From Leptotrichia sp. oral taxon 847 (GTDB lineage: Bacteria > Fusobacteriota > Fusobacteriia > Fusobacteriales > Leptotrichiaceae): DNA of 64,000 bases. Made by a program: the position numbers and the translations under genes. The DNA is taken from contig NZ_CP014231.1 in NCBI RefSeq assembly GCF_001553645.1, forward strand, positions 496,001 through 560,000, read 5' to 3'. Positions 36,678-45,859 of the stretch are shown piece after piece. The notes beneath the pieces were generated by a model. That model worked only from the letters and a program-made list of their open reading frames with translations, had not been told where the DNA came from and searched no databases. Position 1 is the first letter of the stretch. Every line of letters starts with the position of its first letter.

Positions 36678-38099
36678 ATGAGGAAAAAAAAATTTTTTTT
36701 AATTATACTTATTTTTTTGTCGATATTTTCTTGTAAAAATTACGAAAAAATGGGACTTCAAACTAAAACTGCCGTTTATAATGCTGATAATGTTGACTTC
36801 TACTACGACTTAACTTACAAAAAAGATGGTGCAACACATTATGAAAGACAAATTTGGGATCAGGCTTATGATATTTTGGACAACGCTCACGACTTTTTTC
36901 TTATGGATATTTTTGTTTTTAATGACTGGGTCGGAAAAGGTGTAGAAGAAAAATTGCATCCACTTCCCATTGCAGAAGAATTTGCCCAAAAGATTCTGGA
37001 AAAAAAGAAAAGAGAACCAAATGTTGAAATTTATTTGATTCTTGATGAGAGCAACACTTTTTACGGTGCATTTGACAATCCGACTCACAAAAAATTGGAA
37101 GAAGCTGGAGTAAAAATAGGCTATGTTGATTTAGCTAAATTGCGTGACCCACTGCATTTGTACTCCACACCTTGGCGACTTTTTATAAGACCTTTTGGAA
37201 ATCCTAAAAACGTTGGAAAAACCAAAAATCCCGCTTACGAGGGAACTGACCCAGTTACGGTTAGAAGTATTTTAAGAGCGTTAAATGCTAAAGCTGACCA
37301 CAGAAAATTGATTATGAATGAAAATACAGCTATGTTAACTTCCGCAAATCCACATGCTGAAGGTTCAAAACATTCAAATGTGGCTTTTAAATTTTCTTCA
37401 CCAATCATACAAAAGATTTATGACGCTGAAAAGCCAGTCGCAAGACTTACAAAAAAAGATGGAAGTTTAAAACAAAGATTGCCAAATAAAAAACTTGATA
37501 TTCCAACTTCTCAAAATGATAAAATTAAATTACAATACTTTACTGAAGGAGCGACTGGAATTGACATTTCAAAAGAATTAAAAAAAGCGAAATTTGGCGA
37601 CAAAGTTGTGATAGCGCAATTCTTTTTAGCGGACAGAAAAATTATTAATGATATAAGAAAAGCCGCTAAAAGAGGTGTAAAATTTGAAATAATCTTAAAT
37701 AATTCAACGGCGGGACTCCCAAACAAAGCGTCTGCTGGTGAACTTATGAAATTTGCACGAAAGCACAATTATGACATCACAGTTAGATTTTACAACAAAG
37801 GTGAAGAGATGTATCACGTGAAAATGATGTCTATCTTTAAAAAGGATTATATGATAACTTATGGCGGTTCGACTAATTTTACAAGAAGAAACATGAGAAA
37901 CTACAACTTGGAAAATGAGTTAAAAATAGTTTCAAATTACGACCAAAAAGTTTCAAAACAAATTTCAGATTACTACGACAGGCTTTGGACAAATAGAGAC
38001 GGCGATTTTACTTTACCGTACGATGAAAATAAAAATGAAGGTCTCTTTAATGATTTACTTTTTAGATTTATTGAAATGAATGGAATTGGAATTTTTTAA
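36678..38099 (+). CDS. Phospholipase D-like lipoprotein
   Basis: A 473-residue PLD-superfamily protein with a signal peptide ending at a lipobox-like IFSC (Cys19), so likely anchored in the periplasm or cell surface. Two HKD-type motifs are visible: DHRKLIMNENTAMLTSANPHAEGSKHSN (about 210-237) and MYHVKMMSIF...YGGSTNFTRRNMRNYNLENEL (about 378-415). The second lacks the usual Asp after HxK, as in some homologues. The family cleaves or transfers phosphodiesters, for example cardiolipin synthase or secreted PLDs. It has its own terminator. Confidence 0.88.
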   Translation: MRKKKFFLIILIFLSIFSCKNYEKMGLQTKTAVYNADNVDFYYDLTYKKDGATHYERQIWDQAYDILDNAHDFFLMDIFVFNDWVGKGVEEKLHPLPIAEEFAQKILEKKKREPNVEIYLILDESNTFYGAFDNPTHKKLEEAGVKIGYVDLAKLRDPLHLYSTPWRLFIRPFGNPKNVGKTKNPAYEGTDPVTVRSILRALNAKADHRKLIMNENTAMLTSANPHAEGSKHSNVAFKFSSPIIQKIYDAEKPVARLTKKDGSLKQRLPNKKLDIPTSQNDKIKLQYFTEGATGIDISKELKKAKFGDKVVIAQFFLADRKIINDIRKAAKRGVKFEIILNNSTAGLPNKASAGELMKFARKHNYDITVRFYNKGEEMYHVKMMSIFKKDYMITYGGSTNFTRRNMRNYNLENELKIVSNYDQKVSKQISDYYDRLWTNRDGDFTLPYDENKNEGLFNDLLFRFIEMNGIGIF

Positions 38100-38105
38100 A
38101 AAATT

Positions 38106-38133
38106 GTGGGGAACAAAAATCCCCCACTTTTTT
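38106..38133 (+). terminator. Rho-independent terminator of the phospholipase D-like gene
   Basis: GTGGGG (38,106-38,111) and CCCCCAC (38,121-38,127) form a G-C-rich stem, followed by six T. Confidence 0.9.
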
Positions 38134-38164
38134 AATGTTATAAAACTTTACCAAAAATAATATT

Positions 38165-41100
38165 TTACACATCAACCGAAACAACCTTAGTTTCCCCGAT
38201 CTCCTTATTCATCGTGATTCCATAAAGCCTGTGTGAGCCTTTCATAGTTTCCTTGTTGTGAGTGATTAAGATAAACTGTGATTTATCGGTAAAATTGTGA
38301 AGTAATTCCACAATTTTTTTCGTGTTTTTCTCATCGAGAGCCGCTTCAATTTCATCAAAAAAAGTGAAAGGACTTGGTCTAAACATAAAAATTGCCATAA
38401 TAAATGACACTGCAAGCATCGACTTTTCCCCACCTGATAAAAGTAAAAGCGACTGCTCCGGTTTATTTTTATATTTCACACTAAGCTCAAGCCCTGTTGT
38501 CAGAATATCTTCAGGGTTTATCAGCTTTATATTTCCCTTTGCTCCATTCAAAATATTTTCACACATATATTCAAAATTTTTGTTAATTTCTTCGTAAGCG
38601 GTTAAAAATTTTACTCTCACTTCATTTTCAATTTCTTCGATAAATTCAAGAAGAGTCTTTCTACTTTCCACCAAGTCTCTTTTCTGATTTACAAGATTTT
38701 CATATTCTTTATTTTCCCTTGCAAATTTTTCAATTGACGTCAAATCAACTTCTCCAATTTCCGAACGGCTTTTTTCATTTTTAGTAAGTTCTTTTTTTAT
38801 TTCAAAATATTCTTTTTCATCGGTTATTTCAAAATATTCTTCATCTTGCATAACTTTATTTTCTTCAATTTCACCAATTTTTTCAATCTCATAATTCAAA
38901 TCTTTTTCATTTTTTAAAATTTTCTCAGTCAATTTTTCACTTTCGCTTTGAAATTTTACAATTTCGACTTCCAAATTTTTTAACTCTTCCAAGATTTTAC
39001 GCTCCGTCTTTTCCACTCTTTGGATTTCTTCTTCATTTTCTTTAATTTTACCTAAAATATTTTTATTTTCAGCTTCAAATCTATAAATTTCACTCTTTTT
39101 AGAAAAAATTTCGTTTTTCAATTTTCTTTCCAAAATTTCTTTTTCATTTTCAAATTTTACAATTTCTTCAATTTCATCCAAGTTTTTGCTGTAATCAATA
39201 TAAATCTCGTCATATCGCTTTTTATTGCTCTCCTTTTTAACTTTTAAAATTTCATAATCTTTGTCAATGGCATTTAATTTTTGCAAAAAATCGTCCATAT
39301 CTTCAATTTTAGAACTTTCAATTTTAAGTTCTTCCAATTTTAAATTATTTTGTCTAATATATTCTTCAATATTTTTTATCAATTCAATATTTTGAGAAAT
39401 TTTTTTTTCTTTTTCTAAAATAAAATTTTGAATTTGGGAAATTTCGTAATCCAAAGTATCTAATGCTCTTTTTTCTTTTGAAAAGTTTACACTAAAATTG
39501 TCATAATTTTTTATAAAATTGTTGTATTCATTTTGAAATTTTTTAAAATTATTTTGCAGTTCATTTTTTCTTATGTCAATTTCTTCAGCTTCTAAAAAAA
39601 TTTTTTTAGCTTTTGCATCAAATTCAGAAAAATTTTTTTCCTTTTCAAAAATTTTTCCTTCCAATTTTTTTAATTCTTTTTTTTGAAAAAGAAGTTCGTC
39701 TCTTCTCTGAGAAAATCCGCCGGTCATTCTCCCACGAGAGGTTATAATATCGCCATTAAGTGTTACAATTCTATCACTAAATCCTTTTTTTAAAACTTCA
39801 ATTCCAATTTCCAAATTTTGTACAACAACAGAATTTCCATAAACGAACTGAACGACTTTTTCCAAACTTTTGTCAAATTTCACAATATTTTTTGCAAAAT
39901 CAATTATTCCATTTTGACCTTTTGTACTTAGAGCAATACTTTGCTTTTCGCTTTCATTAAATTCATCTGACAATTTTTTTGTAAAATTTTTTTCGATTTT
40001 TGGAAGCAAATTAAAACTTTTTGAAACTTTTATATCATCTATTGGCAAAAACGAAGCTCTTCCCATTTTTTCATTTTTCAAAAGCTCAATACAATTTCGT
40101 GCGACGTCTGTGTCTTGAACGACAATATCTTGAAACATTCCACCTGACAAAGTTTGAATTGATTTTTCAAAACCAAAAGGGATTTCAATTAAATTTACAA
40201 ATGCTCCGATAACTCCATTTATTTTTTTATTTAATATATATTTAATGCTTTTGTTAAAAGTTTCGTTGTTTTCAATCGCATTAGAAATCGCATTTTTTCT
40301 AATTTTCAAATTTTGCAGCTCAAAATTTATTTTATTTTTATTTTTAACATTTTCCGAATGTTTTTCACGTAAATTTTCAATTTTGCCTTCCAATTCAAAA
40401 ATTTCTTTTTCACTTTGCAATTTTTCTTTTTCCTTTTTAGCTTTTTTTATCTCAAAATTTTCTTTTTCACGCACAATTTTTTCAAAATTTTGCTTTAATT
40501 TTTGCATTTCCACCGAATTTCTTTTTTTCTCATTTTTTGACAAAAAGATTCTTTTTTCCAAATCCTCATTTTCTCCAGCAATTTTTATTTTGTCGACTTC
40601 CAAGTTAGAATTTTTCTGAGTTCTTTCTTTTATCTCTTTTTTTATTTTTTCACTTTTATTTTTTATTTCCAAAACTTTTTTAGAGATTTCATTTTTTTCT
40701 TTTTCTTTTTTTAAAAATTCTTTTTCTAAAATTTCAAGTTCATTTTTTGAATTATCCAAAATCTTTTTTTTAGAAGAAATTTCCTCTTTTAAACTTTTTT
40801 TTCTCTTTTCTTTTTCCAAAGCTTCAATTTCCAGATTAGAACTTTTGTTCAAAATTTTTGAATATTCATCTTTAAGTTCCTCAATTTTACTAAAATTATT
40901 ATTTCTTTGAGTTTTTTGCAACACCAGATTTTGTTTAATTTCAGAATTTCGGTCGCTAATTTTTTCTGATTCTTCCTTTTTTTCCACTAAATTTTTCTTC
41001 AATTTTTCCAATTCTACCAAGATTTTGTTATTTTTTTCTTCAAAATCACTTTGTAAAAATTTTTTTTCATTAATTCCGTATTCCAACATCATAAACTTCC

Positions 41101-41776
41101 GAGTGTCAATCTTATTAGAAATTTCTTTGTATAATTTTGCTTTTTTCTGCTCAATTTTAAGCTCTTCCACTCTTTTTGATAAACTTTTTTCCACATAGTC
41201 AATTTTCTCAATTTCATTTTTCACATTTGCAAGTTTTTTTGTAGCTTCCTCTTTTTCATTTTTTGCCTTTTTAACCCCTGCAGCTTCTTCAATTATTTCT
41301 CTAAGTTCCTTTGGTGAAGAACCAATTATCCTCTCAACTCGTCCCTGTCCGATCACAGAATAAGCCTGTTTCCCAATTCCAGTGTCCAAAAATAAATTAT
41401 GAATATCTTTTAAACGAATCCTTTCATTGTTCAAAAAATACTGATTTTCCCCACTTTTAAAAATTTTTCGAGTAATTTTTACATCCGAAAAACTGGTGTC
41501 CAAATATTTGTCGTCATTATTTATGTAAAGACTCACTTCCGCCTGAGTTTTTGCCTTTTTATTCTTTCCCCCGGAAAAAATCACATCTGAACTCTCTTTT
41601 GCCCTAATATTTTTATAGCTCTGCTCCCCCAAAACCCACAAAATTGCATCCAAAATGTTACTTTTTCCACTTCCATTCGGCCCAACAATTGACGTTATTC
41701 CACTGTCAAATTCAATTACTGTTTTATTTGCAAACGACTTAAAGCCGTTTATTTCCAGTGCTTTTAAATACATCAT
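38165..41776 (-). CDS. smc: Chromosome segregation ATPase SMC
   Basis: SMC forms the bacterial condensin core with ScpA/ScpB (not in the window). The ~1203-residue protein has a Walker A near the start (IVGPNGSGKSNILDA), long coiled coils, a hinge in the middle (about 500-650, with GVIGAFVNLIEIPFGFE and MFQDIVVQDTD), and the C-terminal head with the LLSGGEKSMLAV signature and TFFDEIEAALDEKN Walker B. A start at 41,776 or 41,773 after AGGAAA is more likely than an upstream TTG. The coiled coils are very rich in Lys/Glu/Asn in step with the AT bias. Intact. Confidence 0.95.
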   Translation of the reverse strand: MMYLKALEINGFKSFANKTVIEFDSGITSIVGPNGSGKSNILDAILWVLGEQSYKNIRAKESSDVIFSGGKNKKAKTQAEVSLYINNDDKYLDTSFSDVKITRKIFKSGENQYFLNNERIRLKDIHNLFLDTGIGKQAYSVIGQGRVERIIGSSPKELREIIEEAAGVKKAKNEKEEATKKLANVKNEIEKIDYVEKSLSKRVEELKIEQKKAKLYKEISNKIDTRKFMMLEYGINEKKFLQSDFEEKNNKILVELEKLKKNLVEKKEESEKISDRNSEIKQNLVLQKTQRNNNFSKIEELKDEYSKILNKSSNLEIEALEKEKRKKSLKEEISSKKKILDNSKNELEILEKEFLKKEKEKNEISKKVLEIKNKSEKIKKEIKERTQKNSNLEVDKIKIAGENEDLEKRIFLSKNEKKRNSVEMQKLKQNFEKIVREKENFEIKKAKKEKEKLQSEKEIFELEGKIENLREKHSENVKNKNKINFELQNLKIRKNAISNAIENNETFNKSIKYILNKKINGVIGAFVNLIEIPFGFEKSIQTLSGGMFQDIVVQDTDVARNCIELLKNEKMGRASFLPIDDIKVSKSFNLLPKIEKNFTKKLSDEFNESEKQSIALSTKGQNGIIDFAKNIVKFDKSLEKVVQFVYGNSVVVQNLEIGIEVLKKGFSDRIVTLNGDIITSRGRMTGGFSQRRDELLFQKKELKKLEGKIFEKEKNFSEFDAKAKKIFLEAEEIDIRKNELQNNFKKFQNEYNNFIKNYDNFSVNFSKEKRALDTLDYEISQIQNFILEKEKKISQNIELIKNIEEYIRQNNLKLEELKIESSKIEDMDDFLQKLNAIDKDYEILKVKKESNKKRYDEIYIDYSKNLDEIEEIVKFENEKEILERKLKNEIFSKKSEIYRFEAENKNILGKIKENEEEIQRVEKTERKILEELKNLEVEIVKFQSESEKLTEKILKNEKDLNYEIEKIGEIEENKVMQDEEYFEITDEKEYFEIKKELTKNEKSRSEIGEVDLTSIEKFARENKEYENLVNQKRDLVESRKTLLEFIEEIENEVRVKFLTAYEEINKNFEYMCENILNGAKGNIKLINPEDILTTGLELSVKYKNKPEQSLLLLSGGEKSMLAVSFIMAIFMFRPSPFTFFDEIEAALDEKNTKKIVELLHNFTDKSQFILITHNKETMKGSHRLYGITMNKEIGETKVVSVDV

Positions 41777-41976
41777 TTTTCCTTTCAAAAATTTTATTTG
41801 TTATAAAATATATACTTATGTATTTTCTATCTTATGAGGCAGCCTCTGATTTTTTATTTCTAGTATTTATTTTAATCTCATTTTTTTCAAAAATTTAACA
41901 CTTGATTCACACTTTTCATCTTTTAAAATTAAATTTTTTATTGCCACCATACTATATTTTTACCAAACGAATTATA

Positions 41977-42384
41977 TCACAAAAATTTTCTTTTTTCACT
42001 TCTAATTTTTTGAATACTTTTTTTTAACATATCGTTCCCAATTTTTTCCAAAAGCTTTTCAAAATTTTCATATTTTGTTTTTTCATTTGAATAAAAAATT
42101 AGAAAATATAAATCTGAATAAAAATTTTTTACTTCCTCAAATATTTCAATTTTTCCACAATCTATCATCTTGTCTGTCCTTATTACCAACACATTTCCAT
42201 TTCTTTCTTCATCCTTCAAAAAATATACTCCAAAAATCAAATCTTTTATCTGTATCTTAATCATCTTCCCGTCAAAAGTTTCATCTACACAAAATTCTTT
42301 TCTAATCCTTTGATTAAATTTATCCAAACTTGATATTTCTTTAAAATAAAATACCTCATTTCCAACATATTCTGACATTTTCAT
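41977..42384 (-). CDS. Unknown protein, copy 2 of an inverted pair
   Basis: A 135-residue protein, about 80% identical to the plus-strand gene at 31,105-31,518, with the same VLVIRTDKMIDCGKIEIFEEV and DLYFLIFYSNEK core. It lacks a small N-terminal insertion and ends RSEKRKFL. The near-identical upstream DNA (about 290 bases) suggests the same regulation for both copies. It lies 188 bases beyond the start of smc, convergent with nothing. No family recognised. Confidence 0.6.
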   Translation of the reverse strand: MKMSEYVGNEVFYFKEISSLDKFNQRIRKEFCVDETFDGKMIKIQIKDLIFGVYFLKDEERNGNVLVIRTDKMIDCGKIEIFEEVKNFYSDLYFLIFYSNEKTKYENFEKLLEKIGNDMLKKSIQKIRSEKRKFL

Positions 42385-42680
42385 CGTTCTCCTTTTTAAA
42401 AAAAATATATTATTAAATTATAATTAATTTTAATATATTTATAATGTTTAAACAAGGTATATTTTAATATAGTTTATAATTATCAATAAACATTTTTACA
42501 ACATTTATTTTATAAGCTAATGTTAATTTTAAATTAAAATATTTAAGGATACTTTTTCTAAATATTATTTTGTTTAGCAATTACAGTGTCTTGTGTATCA
42601 TAACGTTTTTAATTTAAAAATGTTTTTCCTCTATTTTTTTATTAAAAATATATTTGTTCTTTTAGTAAATTTGTTCTAAT
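41985..42680 (-). repeat. Inverted repeat, right arm (~690 bp)
   Basis: Reverse-complement of 30,815-31,505: gene plus promoter region. The arms enclose about 10.5 kb (fruA, fruK, two unknown genes, the phospholipase D-like gene and smc). Confidence 0.75.
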
Positions 42681-42837
42681 TACTCATCTTCTAAAAAAAG
42701 TAATAAAAATCATATTTAAGAATAATAAAACAATAAATTGTAATGAACTTGAAAAATCTGGTGTCGCTAAAAAATGAATATTATGGTATAATTTTAAAAT
42801 GTTAAATAATAAAAATATTAATTTGGAAAGAGGAAAT
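42385..42837. other. Intergenic region shared with the inverted repeat
   Basis: From 42,385 to about 42,680 the DNA is the upstream half of the right repeat arm. Beyond that, AT-rich DNA leads to the holA ribosome binding site (AGAGGAAAT). No further gene seen. Confidence 0.6.
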
Positions 42838-43821
42838 ATGATTTATTTTATAGGTGGCACAAAATTTAGAGAATTTAAATATTTTGAGATATTAAATAAG
42901 TTTAGAGAAGAAAAGCAAAATATTTCTGAAAGTTTCTTTGATGCGGAGTTGAAAGAAGATGGAATTTTTTTAGAAAAGGTTAGCACAAATTCTATTTTTT
43001 CCGCAAAAGAATTAGTTGTTTTAAAAAGAGCTCAAAAAATCAAAAAATTTGAAGCATTTTTAAAACATATTGCTGACTTGAACATAATGAATAAGCAGAT
43101 TGTGATTGATTATGAAAAGGAAGATGGAAAGCTAAATAACGAATTAAAAAAAACGCTTGATGAATTGGAAAAAGATAAAAAAATTAAAAGTTTTTTATTT
43201 TTAAAAAATGAAGACATTGAAATTCAAAATTATGTTATGCTTGAGTTAAAAATAAATAAAAAAGAGGCTAGTTCACTTTTGGAAATGATTGGACAAAATC
43301 CATTTAAAGTGAGAAACGAAGTGAAAAAAATAAAGATTTTCTTAAATGGAGAAAAATTTGATTTGAAAAAAATAAAAAATATTATTTCTTTGGAAAAAGA
43401 GTATAAAATTTATGAGATGACAAGGGAAATTTTATCTGACAAAGCGAACAAAATTCTTTTATATTTGGAGCAGACCAAGGAATATATGGGAGTTTTATAT
43501 TCACTTTACAGCGAATTAGAAATTTTATACAAAATTAAAATGATGAAAAATGATGGCAAAAAATTTAGTTCCAATTACAACACTTTCAAAACTCAGTTTG
43601 AAAAAGTGAAAGAGGCATTTAAAGTAAATAACCGAATTCCTAATTCATACGTAATTTTTAAAAAACTGGAACTGGAAAAAAATTACAGTTTGAAAAATCT
43701 AAAAAATTTAGTTTATCGTTCTTGGGAAATTGAAAATAATATAAAAATGGGAAAGATTGAAATGAATACCGGAGTTGAAAAATTGATAATGGAAATTTCA
43801 TCACTTTATCAAAAAAGTTAA
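42838..43821 (+). CDS. holA: DNA polymerase III delta subunit
   Basis: HolA is the clamp-loader delta subunit that opens the beta clamp. The ~327-residue protein starts MIYFIGGTKFREFKYFEIL and has the helical and collar regions of the family: IFSAKELVVLKRAQKIKKF, NYVMLELKINKKEASSLLEMIGQN and YKIYEMTREILSDKANK. The ATG at 42,838 follows AGAGGAAAT; an in-frame start 13 codons earlier lacks one. Sequence identity within HolA is generally low, but length and segment order fit well. Confidence 0.88.
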   Translation: MIYFIGGTKFREFKYFEILNKFREEKQNISESFFDAELKEDGIFLEKVSTNSIFSAKELVVLKRAQKIKKFEAFLKHIADLNIMNKQIVIDYEKEDGKLNNELKKTLDELEKDKKIKSFLFLKNEDIEIQNYVMLELKINKKEASSLLEMIGQNPFKVRNEVKKIKIFLNGEKFDLKKIKNIISLEKEYKIYEMTREILSDKANKILLYLEQTKEYMGVLYSLYSELEILYKIKMMKNDGKKFSSNYNTFKTQFEKVKEAFKVNNRIPNSYVIFKKLELEKNYSLKNLKNLVYRSWEIENNIKMGKIEMNTGVEKLIMEISSLYQKS

Positions 43822-43822
43822 A

Positions 43823-43844
43823 AGACAAAATTTGTATTTTGTCT
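43823..43844 (+). terminator. Hairpin after holA
   Basis: Perfect 8-bp inverted repeat AGACAAAA/TTTTGTCT immediately after the holA stop. There is no U-run, so it may act only weakly or as an RNA-processing hairpin. Confidence 0.5.
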
Positions 43845-43858
43845 AAAAATAAAAAAAT

Positions 43859-43887
43859 TTGACAAAAATTTGGAATTTTGTTAACAT
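43859..43887 (+). promoter_or_regulatory. Promoter of asnA
   Basis: TTGACA (43,859-43,864), 17-base spacer, TAACAT (43,882-43,887), with the asnA ribosome binding site and ATG about 40 bases on. Confidence 0.7.
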
Positions 43888-43930
43888 AAACGGGTAAAAA
43901 AATAAAATTTGAGAAAAGAAGGAGAAAATT

Positions 43931-44941
43931 ATGTCAAGTATTTTTATACCAGAAGGTTATGACCCTAAATATGGGATAATGGAAACAGAAATTGCAATTA
44001 AGTTTGTAAAAGACTTTTTTGAAAAAGAACTTTCAAAAGAATTAAATTTAACAAGAATATCAGCGCCGCTATTCGTAAAAAGAGCTTCAGGATTAAATGA
44101 CAACTTAAACGGTGTGGAAAGACCAGTTGCATTTGAAACAAAAGAAGTTCCAAATGAAACATTAGAAATCGTACATTCACTTGCAAAATGGAAAAGAATG
44201 GCACTAAAAAGATATAAAGTTCCAGTAGGACAAGGAATTTATACTGATATGAACGCAATCAGAAGAGATGAAGATATGGATAATACTCACTCAATTTATG
44301 TAGATCAGTGGGACTGGGAAAAAGTTATCACAAAAGAAGATAGAAACTTTGACTTTTTACAAGAAACTGTAAGAAAAATATACAAAGTCTTTTTAAATAC
44401 AGAAAAAGAACTTAGTGCTAAATTTGAAAAAGTAAAAATAGATTTGCCAAATGAAATTACTTTTATAACTTCACAAAAATTGGAAAATTTGTATCCAAAT
44501 TTGACTCCAGAAGAAAGAGAAAATGAATTTGCAAAAAGTAGAGGTGCAATTTTTGTTATGCAAATTGGAAAAGTTTTAGCTTCAGGACAAAGACACGATG
44601 GTCGTGCACCTGATTACGATGATTGGGAATTAAATGGGGATTTAATTTTATGGAATCCTGTTTTAAATCACTCACTAGAATTATCTTCAATGGGAATCCG
44701 TGTAGATAAAAAAGCTCTAGAAAAACAATTAAAAGAATTAAATTTAGAAGAAAGAAAAGAATTAGACTTTCACAAACAACTTTTAAATGGAGAATTACCA
44801 CTAACAATCGGTGGTGGAATAGGACAGTCAAGAATTTGTATGTTCTTTTTGCAAAAAGCACACATTGGAGAAGTTCAAGCTTCCTTTTGGACTGAAGATA
44901 TTAAAAAAGCTTGTTGTGAAAATGAAATAAACTTGTTATAA
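43931..44941 (+). CDS. asnA: Aspartate-ammonia ligase
   Basis: AsnA makes asparagine from aspartate, ammonia and ATP and folds like class II aminoacyl-tRNA synthetases. The 336-residue length is normal. Motifs include TRISAPLFVKRASGLNDNLNG, WKRMALKRYKVPVGQGIYTDMNAIRRDE, and the class-II-like GGGIGQSRICMFFLQKAHIGEVQ near the C-terminus. ATG follows AAGGAGAAAA. It has its own promoter and terminator. Confidence 0.97.
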   Translation: MSSIFIPEGYDPKYGIMETEIAIKFVKDFFEKELSKELNLTRISAPLFVKRASGLNDNLNGVERPVAFETKEVPNETLEIVHSLAKWKRMALKRYKVPVGQGIYTDMNAIRRDEDMDNTHSIYVDQWDWEKVITKEDRNFDFLQETVRKIYKVFLNTEKELSAKFEKVKIDLPNEITFITSQKLENLYPNLTPEERENEFAKSRGAIFVMQIGKVLASGQRHDGRAPDYDDWELNGDLILWNPVLNHSLELSSMGIRVDKKALEKQLKELNLEERKELDFHKQLLNGELPLTIGGGIGQSRICMFFLQKAHIGEVQASFWTEDIKKACCENEINLL

Positions 44942-44969
44942 AAAGTTAAGTTTTAAATTTAGTTAATAA

Positions 44970-45009
44970 AAAATTACTCACTTAAAAATTTTAAATGGGT
45001 AATTTTTTT
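44970..45009. terminator. Bidirectional terminator between asnA and the GATase operon
   Basis: AAAATTACTCA (44,970-44,980) pairs with TGGGTAATTTT (44,996-45,006), with inner T/A pairing and a T-run on the right and A-run on the left. Confidence 0.85.
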
Positions 45010-45080
45010 GTTTTGTAATAATTTTTATAAATTATTTTATTTTAAAGGAAGTTTTTTCGATTTAATTTGTCCAAATATTT

Positions 45081-45803
45081 TTATTTATTACAACTTTTAA
45101 TAAATTTATCAAATATTTTTTTCATTTCTAAATTTCCTCTGGAAGCCATCATTTCGGGATGCCATTGAACTCCATAAAAAAATGGATGATTTTTATTTTG
45201 AATGGCTTCTACAACTCCGTCATTCGCAGTTGCAATTGTAGTTAATTCGCTTCCCAAATCTTTTATCATCTGATGATGAAATGAATTTGTACGAGTTTTG
45301 GCACCAAAAATTTCAAATAAAATGTTGTCTTCTTCCAAAATATTCACGTCATGTGTCGGCAAATCAGCAAGCCATCTTTGTCTGTGCTGAATACTTGTAT
45401 TTAGATATTTTATATCTTGATAAAGCGTTCCACCGTAAAATACATTCATTAATTGAAGTCCACGGCAAATTCCCAAAATAGGTTTTTTTGCCTTTAAAAA
45501 CACATCTAAAATTGTTAGTTCAAAAGTATCCCGCTCAGGCGTAACGTTTCCTAGTTCTTGAAGACAGTCCTCGCCGTATAAATTTGGGTCAGGATCTCCG
45601 CCTCCTGATAAAATTAGACCATCAAAATATTTTGCTTGCTCTTTTATAACTTCAAGGTTGTCCGTAATTGGAAGAATTATAGGAATTCCGCCTGAATTTA
45701 TAACAGAATTGCTATAATCAAGCGAAACTAAAGCTCTATTGTCATTTAATCTATCGGGATTTAAGTCCATTGAAGAAGTTATTGCAATTATTGGTTTTTT
45801 CAT
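45081..45803 (-). CDS. Class I glutamine amidotransferase-like hydrolase (PuuD/gamma-Glu-GABA hydrolase family)
   Basis: A 240-residue class-I amidotransferase-type hydrolase (Peptidase C26). The nucleophile is in PILGICRGLQLMNVFYGG (Cys), the His/Glu pair in FYGVQWHPEMMASRG, and the N-terminal PIIAITSSMDLNP and GLILSGGGDPDPNLYG are typical. Such enzymes remove gamma-glutamyl groups from small amides. It is the last gene of a minus-strand run with a membrane-dipeptidase, an S66 carboxypeptidase and a DusB-like gene, which fits peptide or gamma-glutamyl recycling. Start ATG follows AAAGGAGAATATG. Confidence 0.85.
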   Translation of the reverse strand: MKKPIIAITSSMDLNPDRLNDNRALVSLDYSNSVINSGGIPIILPITDNLEVIKEQAKYFDGLILSGGGDPDPNLYGEDCLQELGNVTPERDTFELTILDVFLKAKKPILGICRGLQLMNVFYGGTLYQDIKYLNTSIQHRQRWLADLPTHDVNILEEDNILFEIFGAKTRTNSFHHQMIKDLGSELTTIATANDGVVEAIQNKNHPFFYGVQWHPEMMASRGNLEMKKIFDKFIKSCNK

Positions 45804-45859
45804 TTTTTGTATGATAAATTATCATATTCTCCTTTCATAAGTTTTTTTATTTAAGTTTT

